Positions 25,211 through 34,349 of a DNA stretch of 64,000 nt are shown piece after piece. Location: NCBI RefSeq assembly GCF_014762745.1, contig NZ_JABURJ010000052.1:28517-92516 (forward strand). Reading direction: 5' to 3'. This stretch comes from Kangiella sp. (lineage in GTDB: Bacteria > Pseudomonadota > Gammaproteobacteria > Enterobacterales > Kangiellaceae). Each line of letters opens with the position of its first letter. The first letter of the stretch is position 1. The notes under the pieces are model-generated. The model did not search any database. It had not been told where the DNA came from and saw only the letters and a list, made by a program, of their open reading frames with translations. Both the position numbers and the translations under genes were made by a program.

Positions 25211-25492
25211 AATTTTCCTATGAAAGTATTTTTATCTGCTCTGTGAATATGAGCCTTTGAATGTGGCCTATTGTAGCGATTCCATTAAAAAAGTCACAAA
25301 AGTTATTGTAAGTGGTTGTATTTTGGGAGATGCTTAACACGTCACAGCTATAAAAAACAATGACTTTGCGCAACCTATCCCCAGTGCTAGTATTTAACAG
25401 TGTCTCAGTTTGCAGAAACGCCTGGGCAAAAAAGCAAGGACATACGTTCAATGTAATGGTTGCAAATAGCCCAAAAGTAGAAGGGAACGCGA

Positions 25493-26899
25493 TTGGAACG
25501 TGAGCAGATAAAAAATACGACAGTAAAATTAATGGCGGTCTGGTATAACAGGCTGTTAGTGATTTTCTTAGCCCTTCTACCCTTATGGTTCATTCTTTAC
25601 ATAGAATCTGAAATATCTCCTGATAAAAAGTTTATTGCCCATACCTTTCATGTCATTGTTATCTCCTTTGCTGTCCTTTTTAGCGGTTTTCTAAGCTACA
25701 TCACCTGGCGTTGTTATCGAGCGACAGGGGAAGAGCTTCTACGCTGGCTGGTTTATGGTTTTCTGGGTTTTACCATTGTTTATGCACCGCATGGATTCCT
25801 GACTCATTATTCAATGAGCAATGTATGGATATTTTCACTCTATGGCCCAGCCTCAAGATTAGTGATGTCATTTTGTTTTTTGGTTGCCATGTTGAAGTAT
25901 GGCGAAGTTATCGAGCTTGAGAAGGCTGGTCAAAAAAGGCTGACTGTTCCAGTTATACTCTTTTTGGTTATCAATATCTTAGTGTTTGGGGCCGCGCATC
26001 TGACCACGGTTGATCTCAACTGGTGGCGCTTATTAGCAGAATATGTGTCTATCAGTATGTTCCTTAGTAGCGTGATATGGATGCTGATCCAAAAAACACG
26101 CGGTTATATGGCGCTGTTATATGGGCTGGCAATGATTTGGTTCGCGCTTTCCTGTCTGTCTTTCACCATTGGAGTCGTCTGGGATCATCAATGGTGGTTT
26201 GCCCATATTATTTTCGCTGCCGGTTTTCTATTGCTTAGTTATGGCGTGGTGCAGGCATTTTTAACCACTGGTTCATTCAAAAATATCTACTCGCAGACCG
26301 AATTGTTAGATCAAATTCTGGCTGAAAAGAAAAAGTCGGAACAGGCTTTAATTGAGCTAAAAGAAGTCAACCAGAAGCTTGAGGAGCTGGCTGCTACCGA
26401 CTCTCTGACAGGGGTTGCTAATCGTCGTGAATTTATGAGTCGCTCCGAAGAAGAAATGTCTCGCGCCTATCGAAACGGCACTGAACTATGCATGATGGTG
26501 GTCGATTTTGATCATTTTAAAGAAGTGAATGATGAGTATGGGCATCAGGCTGGCGACAAGGTTTTAAAAAACTTTGTGAAATTAACCAGCGAAATTATGC
26601 GTCCTTCCGACTTGTTGGCCAGAATTGGTGGTGAGGAATTTGCTCTACTACTGCCCGAGACCAGCCTTTCTTCGGCGGCTAAGGTGGCAGAAAGATTGCG
26701 TCAGTATATTGAGGAAAATCCAATTGCGATTGGTAAAAAGAATATAAAACTTACCATCAGTATTGGGCTGGCTCAGTATCAGCCTAAAGTCGACACAGTA
26801 AAAAAGTGGTTACACCGTGCCGATGAGTTGCTGTACCAGGCTAAGGATAAGGGAAGAAATCGAGTCGAGGTTGAAGACTCTAAGGATGTAGGTGACTAG
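25493..26899 (+). CDS. Membrane-bound diguanylate cyclase (GGDEF)
   Basis: Makes the second messenger c-di-GMP. 468 aa: a seven- to eight-span N-terminal sensor (about 18-270), a coiled coil (AEKKKSEQALIELKEVNQKLEELA, 290-313), then a GGDEF domain ending near 460. The active site reads GGEEF, a functional variant, and RPSD five residues before it is an intact allosteric I-site, so product inhibition is expected. The start is TTG 25493, supported by AAGGGA 7 nt upstream; the ATG at 25532 lacks a ribosome site. It overlaps or abuts the next gene, a GGDEF-EAL protein, so synthesis and breakdown of c-di-GMP are encoded in one operon. Confidence 0.93.
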   Translation: MEREQIKNTTVKLMAVWYNRLLVIFLALLPLWFILYIESEISPDKKFIAHTFHVIVISFAVLFSGFLSYITWRCYRATGEELLRWLVYGFLGFTIVYAPHGFLTHYSMSNVWIFSLYGPASRLVMSFCFLVAMLKYGEVIELEKAGQKRLTVPVILFLVINILVFGAAHLTTVDLNWWRLLAEYVSISMFLSSVIWMLIQKTRGYMALLYGLAMIWFALSCLSFTIGVVWDHQWWFAHIIFAAGFLLLSYGVVQAFLTTGSFKNIYSQTELLDQILAEKKKSEQALIELKEVNQKLEELAATDSLTGVANRREFMSRSEEEMSRAYRNGTELCMMVVDFDHFKEVNDEYGHQAGDKVLKNFVKLTSEIMRPSDLLARIGGEEFALLLPETSLSSAAKVAERLRQYIEENPIAIGKKNIKLTISIGLAQYQPKVDTVKKWLHRADELLYQAKDKGRNRVEVEDSKDVGD

Positions 26900-26900
26900 C

Positions 26901-29477
26901 ATGGTTTATAAAGTCACTATTAGCGCTATTTTAGTCACCCTGTTAACGCTCGCTCTGATCTGGAACTTTCAGGGTGAGGGTTCTGATAATGCTCGCGAAA
27001 TTCGAGTAGGTCTCTATCAAAATTCTCCTAAAATCTACCGCAATGCGCAGGGAGAGCCCGCCGGTCTTTTTATTAAACTGATTGAGGCCATTGCTGCAGA
27101 AGAGTCTTGGCAGTTAACCTATGTTGATTGCGAATGGAGTAATTGTTTAAACCTGTTATCGAACAGGGCTATTGACCTGATGCCGGATGTGGCCATTACC
27201 GATGAGCGGGATCGTAAGTTTGATTTTCATTCCATTGCCGTAACTCACAGCTGGTCAGAAGTCTGGGCGCGCAAGGATATCAACATCATGGGGCTGCCCG
27301 ATTTACAGGGTGTCCGAATTGCAGTTCTACGTGATTCAGTACAGGAAGTGGCTTTACAAAAGATGATGATGGGCTACGGCGTTGGTTTTAAGCCTATTCC
27401 TGTTGATACCTACAGTGAAGGTTTCCAGGCAGTTAATAATGGTAAAGCTGATGCTGTGATTACCAATGTGCACTTTGCAGATATACATGGAACAAAGTTT
27501 GGGCTACGTGAAACGCCGATCATGCTTAATCCCGCGAGTCTTTATTATGTGACAGCAATAGGCGAAAACCCCGATTTGTTAAGAGCGATTGATAAGCATA
27601 TAGAAGTGTGGCGTACCGATCCTGATTCTGTCTATTTTGAGGCGCTGAAAAGTACCATGGTTCCGATACAGGAACCGATCATTCCTAAATTATTGCTGTG
27701 GATACTGGTTATCGGCGGCGCCATGATACTGGTTATGTTTGGCGTGACCGGCTTGTTGCGCTGGCAGGTTCAGAAGCGTACTAAAGCTTTAAGTCGCACC
27801 AATGTACGCTTTAATCACCTATTAAAAGCCAGCCCGGTAGTTTTATATCAACTGCTGCTGGAAGAGGGCGGCTTTAGGCCAGTCTGGGTTAGTGCCAATT
27901 TGAAGCGGCTTTTTGGTTATGAGCCAGAGGAGTTGTACGATATTAATTGGTGGAAAAGTGTTTTGTACGAGGAAGATCGCTCTAAAACCATAGAGCAGTT
28001 TGGTGGCATCTTTGAAAAAGGTCATGTGGTTTATGAGTATCGAATTCTGGATAAAGAAGGCAAGATTCGCTATATCCGTGATGAACTGCAGCTACTGGCA
28101 AATAGCGGTGATGGTCATGTAGAAATTGTCGGCTCATGGAGTGATCTGACCGATATATATGAGAAAGAAGATCGGCTGGTCTTTCTGTCACAATATGATC
28201 CTTTCACGCATTTACCCAATCGCCAGAAGTTGCAGGAGCGCGTTGAAGAAGCTATCGAACGCAGCAAACAGTTTAATGAAAACTTTGCAATTTTAAGCAT
28301 TGATATCGACCACTTTAAAAAGATCAATGAAACGCTTAGTTATCAGGTGGGTGATGCGGTTATTTTACGTGTTGCGGAACGGCTAAAACATATTTTAAAA
28401 GTAGATGACACTCTGGCTCGTATTGGTGGTGATGACTTTGTACTGGTCATTAATGAACAGATTGATGTTAACAGGGTTTCCAAAATTGCTCGCAAAGTTC
28501 TAAAACGTTTCGCTGCACCCTTAAGAGTCGATGATCATGAGCTGATGATTACAGCCAGCATCGGTATTGCCATTTATCCCGAAGATGGTCGTGATCCTGA
28601 TACCTTACTCAAAAATGCAGAAATCGCACGCTATTCAGCGAAAAAAGCAGGTCGCAATCGATTTGAGTTTTTCAATGATCGACTGGCGGAAGGTATGCAT
28701 GAAAACCTCATGTTGGAAAGTGCCTTGAGAGTTGCTGTCGAGCGTAATGAGCTGGTGCTACATTATCAACCACTGGTTTGTTTTTCAGATGTGGGTATGG
28801 TCGGGGTTGAAGCTCTGGTCAGGTGGCAGCATCCAACTCAGGGATTGATTCCGCCTTATAAGTTTATTCCGCTGGCAGAGGAAACCGGCCTGATTGGTGA
28901 TATTGGCTTATGGGTTCTGCGCGAAGCCTGCCGTCAAATGATCGAGTGGGATAAAGCCGGTATTGGTGTCGATTGTATCTCAGTCAATATTTCGGTGCAG
29001 CAGATAGAGACAGGTCTTTTGCCCAAGCAGGTTAAAGAAGTCTTGCAGGATACCGGGTTGACCGCAAATCGACTCTTCCTCGAACTGACAGAGTCGACCA
29101 TTATGCAGGATCCGGAGCAGGCGGCTACAGCCATGGCGGAGTTTAAACGGATGGGGGTGAAGCTGGCAGTGGACGATTTCGGAACCGGCTATTCCAGTAT
29201 GTCCTACCTTAAACGCTTACCACTCGACCGTCTTAAAATTGATCGTTCCTTCATCAAGGATATTGGGCGGGATACCAGTGACGAAGTCATCTGCAAAGCA
29301 ATTGTGCAGCTGGCAAAATCATTGGGCTTGGAAACTGTTGCTGAGGGTGTTGAAGAAGAGTCCCAGGCAGAGTTTCTTAAAGCGCTCGGCTGCGATGTAG
29401 CCCAAGGCTACCTCTATAGTAAGCCGATCCCAGCACCTGAGCTAGCTAATAAATGGGGCAGGCTAACCAGAAAGTAG
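26901..29477 (+). CDS. Periplasmic-sensor hybrid GGDEF-EAL protein
   Basis: 858 aa from ATG 26901 (a GTG at 26892 would add three residues). Order: N-terminal membrane anchor (about 1-22); a periplasmic SBP_bac_3-like ligand domain (about 35-260, IRVGLYQNSPKIYRNAQGEPAGLFIKLIEAIA); a second span (KLLLWILVIGGAMILVMFGVTG); a PAS domain (about 305-420); GGDEF; and EAL. The GGDEF site is GGDDF and no RxxD I-site precedes it, so cyclase activity is doubtful. The EAL domain is well kept (GVEALVRWQHP, NISVQQ, LELTES, DDFGTGYSSMSYLKRLPLDRLKIDRSFI), so phosphodiesterase activity is likely. It may bind an amino acid-like ligand outside and lower c-di-GMP made by its upstream neighbour. Confidence 0.92.
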   Translation: MVYKVTISAILVTLLTLALIWNFQGEGSDNAREIRVGLYQNSPKIYRNAQGEPAGLFIKLIEAIAAEESWQLTYVDCEWSNCLNLLSNRAIDLMPDVAITDERDRKFDFHSIAVTHSWSEVWARKDINIMGLPDLQGVRIAVLRDSVQEVALQKMMMGYGVGFKPIPVDTYSEGFQAVNNGKADAVITNVHFADIHGTKFGLRETPIMLNPASLYYVTAIGENPDLLRAIDKHIEVWRTDPDSVYFEALKSTMVPIQEPIIPKLLLWILVIGGAMILVMFGVTGLLRWQVQKRTKALSRTNVRFNHLLKASPVVLYQLLLEEGGFRPVWVSANLKRLFGYEPEELYDINWWKSVLYEEDRSKTIEQFGGIFEKGHVVYEYRILDKEGKIRYIRDELQLLANSGDGHVEIVGSWSDLTDIYEKEDRLVFLSQYDPFTHLPNRQKLQERVEEAIERSKQFNENFAILSIDIDHFKKINETLSYQVGDAVILRVAERLKHILKVDDTLARIGGDDFVLVINEQIDVNRVSKIARKVLKRFAAPLRVDDHELMITASIGIAIYPEDGRDPDTLLKNAEIARYSAKKAGRNRFEFFNDRLAEGMHENLMLESALRVAVERNELVLHYQPLVCFSDVGMVGVEALVRWQHPTQGLIPPYKFIPLAEETGLIGDIGLWVLREACRQMIEWDKAGIGVDCISVNISVQQIETGLLPKQVKEVLQDTGLTANRLFLELTESTIMQDPEQAATAMAEFKRMGVKLAVDDFGTGYSSMSYLKRLPLDRLKIDRSFIKDIGRDTSDEVICKAIVQLAKSLGLETVAEGVEEESQAEFLKALGCDVAQGYLYSKPIPAPELANKWGRLTRK

Positions 29478-29880
29478 CAGTCTGCAACAACTCATAAAAA
29501 CGCATAAGACTAAGTCATATCAAATATATATCTTTTTTTATTTACTAATAACTGATAAGTTTAACTAATCTAATTATAGTTACCCTCCATGCCTGGCATT
29601 CACGAGATAAAACCTTAAATATTTTAGGGTTTTGTCTCGTCAAGTGAAGTCATTCACAGTAACAGCCATCTATATTCGTTAAAACAATCAATATCTTACG
29701 ATATGTTTGGGGACATATGTCCAGTAAGGTATATATAGCTGGAGATAATAATTAATCTGCTGTCTTACCTTCGGGTGAATATACTGATCCAGATCAAACT
29801 ACCGATTTTATATTGCTTCATACTAACCTTAAAAATGAGTATTTTTAATATAGGTTAAAGCGATCTCAGGAGATCATCTC
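29478..29880. other. Regulatory gap upstream of nirK
   Basis: 403 nt with no supported gene. It contains an imperfect hairpin at 29602-29640 (ACGAGATAAAACC against GGTTTTGTCTCGT with one wobble), a 12-bp palindrome GGACATATGTCC at 29711-29722, an FNR-type box at 29784-29797, and an inverted repeat TTAAAAAT-GAGT-ATTTTTAA at 29829-29848. All stand before the nirK ribosome site AGGAG. Confidence 0.6.
29784..29797. promoter_or_regulatory. FNR/DNR-type box upstream of nirK
   Basis: CTGAT-CCAG-ATCAA differs from TTGATnnnnATCAA at one position and lies 84 nt before the nirK start, a plausible activator position. Confidence 0.6.
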
Positions 29881-31293
29881 ATGTTAAAACACAAACTATT
29901 TAAGAAAACAATATTGGCAGTGGCCGCGATTGGTTTAGTTAATGGCGTTATGGCTAAAGACTTGCCAAAAGAGCAGGCGATTCTTACTTCTCCACCCGAA
30001 GTGCCACCAGCAATTGAGCGTGAGCACAACGCCAAAGTGGTCGTTGAGCTTGAGACTGTTGAAAAGGTTGGCACCATGGCGGATGGCGTTGAATACGTCT
30101 ACTGGTCTTTTGGGGGTACGGTTCCGGGTAGTTTTATTCGAGTCAAAGAAGGCGACGAAATCGAGTTCCACCTTTCGAACCATCCATCTTCAAAGATGCC
30201 ACATAACATTGATTTACACGCAGTCACTGGCCCAGGCGGTGGTGCAACTTCATCATTCACTGCTCCAGGCCACACAACAACTTTTGCCTTTAAGGCGCTA
30301 AATCCCGGCCTCTATGTTTATCACTGCGCAACAGCGCCAGTCGGTATGCACATTGCCAATGGTATGTATGGTTTGATTCTGGTTGAACCAAAAGAAGGTT
30401 TGCCAAAAGTGGATCGTGAATACTATGTGATGCAGGGTGACTTCTATACTAAAGGTAAATATGGCGAGCCAGGCTTACAGCCTTTCGACATGGAAAAGGC
30501 CATCAATGAACACGCAGACTATGTTGTGTTTAACGGTGCAGTGGGTAGCTTAACTGGCGATAAATCGCTCAAGGCTAACGTTGGCGAAACCGTTCGCTTG
30601 TATGTCGGTAACGGCGGTCCAAACCTTGTTTCTTCTTTCCACGTGATAGGAGAAATCTTTGATAAGGTGTATGTCGAAGGCGGTAACCTGATTAATGAAA
30701 ATATTCAGACTACTTTAGTCCCTGCTGGCGGCTCTGCCATTGTTGAATTCACAGTGGACGTGCCCGGCAACCTGATTTTAGTTGACCACTCTATCTTCCG
30801 TGCCTTTAACAAAGGTGCCCTAGGTATGCTCAATGTGCAGGGTAAAGAAGATAAAACCATTTATTCAGGTAAGCTGGATGACCGAATTTATCTTCCAGAA
30901 GGTTCAGCTGTGCAAAGTGTGGACAAAAAAGTGGAAGTAGCCAAAGCAGCCAATAAAGATGAAAAAATCAAGTTTGGTAAACGTGTTTATGACGCTAACT
31001 GCATGGCCTGTCACCAGCCTAATGGCCAGGGTATCCCAGGTGCTTTCCCACCAGTTGCCAAGTCTGACTACTTGAATGCCGATCCAATTCGCGCGGTCGA
31101 AGCCATTGTGCACGGTCTCGAAGGTCCAATCAAAGTCAATGGTGAGTCTTTCAACAGTGTCATGCCTGCAATGGATTTGACCGATGATCAAATTGCCAAT
31201 GTTGTGACTTACCTCTTGAACAGTTGGGACAACAAGGGCGGTGAGATCACTGTTGAACAAGTGAAAGAAGTTCGAGCTAACAAACCTCACTAA
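29881..31293 (+). CDS. nirK: Copper nitrite reductase with C-terminal cytochrome c domain
   Basis: Reduces nitrite to NO in the periplasm. 470 aa: signal peptide (about 1-25, [15 protein letters not shown]), two cupredoxin domains, then a fused cytochrome c. Copper ligands are visible in [10 protein letters not shown] (about 109-114), [18 protein letters not shown] (about 149-160, with the type-1 Cys, His and Met) and VDHSIFRAF (last type-2 His). The heme site CMACH (about 376) and a later Met (VMPAMD) mark a class I cytochrome c, which probably receives electrons directly for the copper centre. ATG 29881 follows AGGAG. It begins the nirK-nirV-sco operon. Together with NorB it takes nitrite to N2O. 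Confidence 0.96.
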   Translation: MLKHKLFKKTILAVAAIGLVNGVMAKDLPKEQAILTSPPEVPPAIEREHNAKVVVELETVEKVGTMADGVEYVYWSFGGTVPGSFIRVKEGDEIEFHLSNHPSSKMPHNIDLHAVTGPGGGATSSFTAPGHTTTFAFKALNPGLYVYHCATAPVGMHIANGMYGLILVEPKEGLPKVDREYYVMQGDFYTKGKYGEPGLQPFDMEKAINEHADYVVFNGAVGSLTGDKSLKANVGETVRLYVGNGGPNLVSSFHVIGEIFDKVYVEGGNLINENIQTTLVPAGGSAIVEFTVDVPGNLILVDHSIFRAFNKGALGMLNVQGKEDKTIYSGKLDDRIYLPEGSAVQSVDKKVEVAKAANKDEKIKFGKRVYDANCMACHQPNGQGIPGAFPPVAKSDYLNADPIRAVEAIVHGLEGPIKVNGESFNSVMPAMDLTDDQIANVVTYLLNSWDNKGGEITVEQVKEVRANKPH

Positions 31294-31309
31294 CCTTAAA
31301 GAGAAGACT

Positions 31310-32125
31310 ATGAAAATCAGTCGTCTTAAACTTGTAGTACTATCACTGACTCTGGTCGGAGTCAGTGGTAGCTCTGCGCTACAGGCAAGCTCCACAGCTG
31401 CACCATCGCCAAAGGGTATGGTACTGGTCAAAGGGGGCGAGTATCGTCCTTTGTATATGAGCAAGGACAGTCCTATCCAGTCGGTGGAAGACTTTTACCT
31501 GGACAAGTACCCAGTCACTAATCGCCAGTATCAACAGTTCGTCAAAAGTAATCCTGCCTGGGCTAAACAACAGGCACCCAGGGTGTTTGTGGAGAAGCAA
31601 TATTTGCAGCATTGGCAGTCAGACGAAAAGTACCCTGAAGAGCTTGCTAATAGTCCGGTAACGAATGTTTCCTGGTTTGCCGCTGATGCCTATTGTCAGG
31701 CGCAAGGCAAACGTTTGCCAAGAGTGGGTGAGTGGGAACTGGCCGCACTTGCCAGTGAAACCCAGGCTGATGGTAGCGTTGAAAAAGATTACAAGCAAAA
31801 GATATTGATGTGGTACAGCAGACCAAGCCAGAGACAGCTGGCAGCGGTTGGACAGAATGAACCCAATTACTGGGGCGTCCATGATATGCATGGCTTGATC
31901 TGGGAGTGGACAGAAGATTTTAATTCAGCGTTAGTCACTGGTGAATCACGCGGTGATAGCACTATTGATACCAAACTGTTTTGTGCCGGTGGTGCCAGCG
32001 GTGCGGTAGATCCGGGTGACTATGCAGCTTTTATGCGCTACGGATTTCGAAGCAGCCTGGAAGCAAAATATGCGTTGCCTAACTTAGGTTTTCGGTGCGC
32101 ACAAGATACTGAACTGAATCAGTAA
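31310..32125 (+). CDS. nirV: NirV-type formylglycine-generating-enzyme-like (SUMF1) protein
   Basis: 271 aa with a signal peptide (LVVLSLTLVGVSGSSALQAS). The FGE-sulfatase fold is shown by MVLVKGGEYRPLY, FYLDKYPVTNRQYQQFVKSNP, PVTNVSWFAADAYCQAQGKRLPRVGEWELAA, GVHDMHGLIWEWTEDF and RYGFRSSLEAKYALPNLGFRCA. NirV-like proteins are often encoded beside nirK; their exact task in copper nitrite reductase maturation or electron flow is unsettled. It lies 16 nt after nirK. The catalytic Cys pair of true formylglycine enzymes is not obvious, so sulfatase activation is unlikely. Confidence 0.88.
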   Translation: MKISRLKLVVLSLTLVGVSGSSALQASSTAAPSPKGMVLVKGGEYRPLYMSKDSPIQSVEDFYLDKYPVTNRQYQQFVKSNPAWAKQQAPRVFVEKQYLQHWQSDEKYPEELANSPVTNVSWFAADAYCQAQGKRLPRVGEWELAALASETQADGSVEKDYKQKILMWYSRPSQRQLAAVGQNEPNYWGVHDMHGLIWEWTEDFNSALVTGESRGDSTIDTKLFCAGGASGAVDPGDYAAFMRYGFRSSLEAKYALPNLGFRCAQDTELNQ

Positions 32126-32136
32126 GAGAGAGACAA

Positions 32137-32709
32137 ATGAACCTATATGTAAAGATTATTTTTGCCGCACTAATGGTTGTCATAAGCGCGCAAGTTGTCG
32201 CTGATAACGATGCTAAAAATCTACCTGAAGATTCCATTTACCACTTGAACAGTGAATGGGTAACTCAAGATGAGCAGACCATTAATATCCAGTCATTAGC
32301 TGGTAAGCGTCAAATGGTTAGCTTGATATACACACACTGCATGCACACTTGTCCAACCATTGTCGCAACCATGCAGAATATTGAGAAAAAACTACCGAAA
32401 GATGTGCTTGAAAACACTGAATTTGTGTTGGTGTCATTAACACCTGGAAGCGACACTCCTCAAGTGCTAAAAGATTTTTCAGAGAAAAGAAAGTTAAATC
32501 CAGAGCGTTGGACCTTGCTGACCGGTGATAAACAAGACGTCAGAAGCCTGGCCATGGCGTTGGGAGTTCGTTATAAGAAAAGCGAAGACAATGAAGTGGC
32601 CCATTCAAACGTATTCACACTGCTTGATGAACAAGGCCGAATCCTGTTTCAGGAAGTTGGTGATATTAATAAAGTTGATGAGACAGTTGAAAAAATTGTC
32701 AGACGTTGA
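32137..32709 (+). CDS. SCO1/SenC/PrrC copper chaperone-thioredoxin
   Basis: 190 aa exported protein (signal peptide KIIFAALMVVISAQVVA) of the Sco family. The copper/redox motif CMHTC (Cys68, Cys72) and the later His in VAHSNVFTL are all present. Sco proteins load or reduce copper centres of periplasmic and membrane enzymes. Placed last in the nirK operon, it most likely serves the copper sites of NirK rather than cytochrome oxidase. It starts 11 nt after nirV with AGAGAGAC as ribosome site. Confidence 0.9.
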   Translation: MNLYVKIIFAALMVVISAQVVADNDAKNLPEDSIYHLNSEWVTQDEQTINIQSLAGKRQMVSLIYTHCMHTCPTIVATMQNIEKKLPKDVLENTEFVLVSLTPGSDTPQVLKDFSEKRKLNPERWTLLTGDKQDVRSLAMALGVRYKKSEDNEVAHSNVFTLLDEQGRILFQEVGDINKVDETVEKIVRR

Positions 32710-32801
32710 GGTTTGATTGTTCTCTTAGCTAAAGAAATCATTGTTCCAGCTCGAGTTGCAGATTGATGGGTTACGGCTGACCTGGCAGTAGCCGTAATCT
32801 G

Positions 32802-32892
32802 TCAAAAGAATTTCGAAAGACGGCGGGAATTATTCGCACCATCCATGCGTTAGGACAAGCCATCAAAAGAATTTCGAAAGACGGCGGGAATT
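32802..32892. repeat. Two 30-nt direct repeats sharing a core with the tmRNA 3' end
   Basis: Identical copies at 32802-32831 and 32863-32892, period 61, each starting TCAAAAGAATTTCGAA and ending AGACGGCGGGAATT. The last 14 nt also occur in the tmRNA 3' end at 33056-33069. tmRNA 3' ends are common integration sites, so these may be old attachment-site remnants. Confidence 0.6.
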
Positions 32893-33012
32893 GCTCGGCT
32901 CATCCCTGAGCCTCGCCTTCGCTGCGCTCAGGCCAGCTAAAGCTGTCAAAAATTGTTCCAGACAATTTTTTGAACCCGCTACGCGGCTCCAAAACCAACT
33001 ATCTATAGCCAA

Positions 33013-33045
33013 TAAAAAACCCCAACTCTTGTGAGTTGAGGTTTT
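33013..33045 (-). terminator. tmRNA terminator
   Basis: Read leftward: AAAACCTCAACTC-ACAA-GAGTTGGGGTTTTTT, a stem of about 13 bp with one wobble and a T-run. Confidence 0.85.
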
Positions 33046-33049
33046 ATAT

Positions 33050-33397
33050 TGGTGGAGACGGCGGGAATTGAACCCGCGTCCGCGAATCCTCTGCTCGAGG
33101 CTCTACATGCTTAGGTCCATCTTTAATTTAATCTTTGACGTGCCGATGGGCAGGCATTCAAAGACGGTCTCGAGGAAAGTTTAACAGTTGGCTGCCGAGC
33201 ACAGTTACCTGCGAGTCCCTGTATTGACTGTCTAGCTCCTACCAAGGACGCTCAGAGTAGACAGTTAGCCTTAAGCGGCTAAAGCGTAGTTGTCTTCGTT
33301 TGCAACTATTAAGTTTCAGCTTTGATTTTACGAGATTCGCTGACATCTCGGCATGCACCTGGAGGTTCGTAATCCACGTCGAATCCAAATCGTCCCC
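33050..33397 (-). ncRNA. ssrA: tmRNA (one-piece)
   Basis: Transfer-messenger RNA that frees stalled ribosomes and tags the peptide for degradation. About 348 nt. The 5' end GGGGACGATTTGGATTCGACG and the 3' end GTTCAATTCCCGCCGTCTCCACCA segment (T-arm and acceptor; CCA encoded) pair as the tRNA-like domain. The tag reading frame starts at GCA and encodes ANEDNYALAA before TAA (about 33268-33300, read leftward). A TATAAT box lies at 33410-33415, 12 nt upstream of the mature 5' end. Its protein partner SmpB is encoded at 37857-38330. Confidence 0.95.
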
Positions 33398-33409
33398 AGA
33401 TTCTTTTCC

Positions 33410-33415
33410 ATTATA
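33410..33415 (-). promoter_or_regulatory. tmRNA -10 box
   Basis: Consensus TATAAT read leftward. The 12-nt distance to the mature 5' end implies a short precursor trimmed by RNase P. No convincing -35 at the normal spacing. Confidence 0.5.
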
Positions 33416-33533
33416 GTGCATTATTGGGCCAAGTACATTAATATCAAGGGGGTGGGCCAAGATATTTTGTGGCTTGGTTAACATTCATTTTTAGAGCAAA
33501 CGGCTACACTCCATTGGAATAATAGGAGGGGCA

Positions 33534-34337
33534 ATGAGTAGTTTACAAACGTCCAAAATACAGTTTGCCATGCTGTCGCATAAGGGGATGTCGCGCCAGA
33601 ACAATGATGACAAGGTTTTTGCTTCCACAGAGTTGGGGTTGTGGTTGTTGTCAGATGGTGTCGGTGGTCTCAAGCAAGGTGAGCAAGCTAGTCAGTACGC
33701 AGTTGAAGAGATATCAAAGTCGATCAAAAAAGGCTTTAATCTGCATAGCGCAGTTCATTCAGCTCACTCTGTGATCAAGGCCCATAATAAACATGAGCAG
33801 GAAGATCGTGGGGCAACTGTGGTTGCTGTGCATTCCAATGGCTCCAGTTACGAGATTGCCTGGGTTGGTGATAGCCGTGCTTATTTGTGGAATCAGGAAA
33901 CTGGTGAGTTAACTCAGTTGACCGAGGATCACACCTTGGTTCAAAAGCTGGTCAATGCCGGTTTACTGGAGCAACACGAGGTTAAGAATCACCCTAAACG
34001 TCATGTCATCACGCAATGTCTGGGTATCGAGAACGAAACCCCTTTAAGTATTGGTTCGTTAAATCGTGAGTGGGGCTATGGTGAGTCTTTATTATTGGCT
34101 AGCGATGGCCTTTATGAGGAGCTTTCGAGGCAAGAAATTATTGCAGCTTTGAAGCTTCCTCGTGATAATCAGGCTAAGGTTGAGTATTTGGTAGAATTGG
34201 CATGTAAGAATGGGGGTAGCGATAATATTTCTTTACTGCTGATTTCATCACCTGTTACTGAACCACAGCCGAAGAAGAAAGAAACACCGATAGAGAAGTT
34301 TATAACAAAAATCAAAACAATCCTTAAACTAGGTTAA
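33534..34337 (+). CDS. PP2C-family serine/threonine protein phosphatase
   Basis: 267 aa, cytoplasmic, metal-dependent phosphatase. Motifs in order are SHKGMSRQNNDDKVF (variant of the R-x-x-N-E-D metal site, here NNDD), LWLLSDGVGG (DGxGG), GATVVAV, IAWVGDSRAYLW, LTEDHTLVQKLVNAGLL, LLLASDGLYEELS and NGGSDNISLLLI. It is the first gene of a phosphatase-FHA-kinase operon (12 nt, then 6 nt between genes) and probably reverses phosphorylation by the kinase. GGAGGGGC stands before ATG 33534. Confidence 0.92.
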   Translation: MSSLQTSKIQFAMLSHKGMSRQNNDDKVFASTELGLWLLSDGVGGLKQGEQASQYAVEEISKSIKKGFNLHSAVHSAHSVIKAHNKHEQEDRGATVVAVHSNGSSYEIAWVGDSRAYLWNQETGELTQLTEDHTLVQKLVNAGLLEQHEVKNHPKRHVITQCLGIENETPLSIGSLNREWGYGESLLLASDGLYEELSRQEIIAALKLPRDNQAKVEYLVELACKNGGSDNISLLLISSPVTEPQPKKKETPIEKFITKIKTILKLG

Positions 34338-34349
34338 TGTGAGGTAGGT

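Larger units (their letters stand above)
32710..33049. other. Repeat-rich gap between the nirK operon and tmRNA
   Basis: No supported gene. It holds a hairpin TTACGGCT (32771-32778)/AGCCGTAA (32790-32797), two 30-nt direct repeats (listed separately), a CCTGAGC/GCTCAGG hairpin (32905-32932) and a CAAAAATTGT/ACAATTTTTT hairpin near 32955-32980. The tmRNA terminator follows. Confidence 0.6.

Noticed and set aside
29602..29640. Rho-independent terminator of the GGDEF-EAL gene
   Set aside because: Strong stem but no T-run on either side and 125 nt from the stop; kept only as an unexplained hairpin.
33239..33484. Protein-like frame overlapping the tmRNA 5' half
   Set aside because: The region is the tmRNA gene; the frame has no ribosome site.
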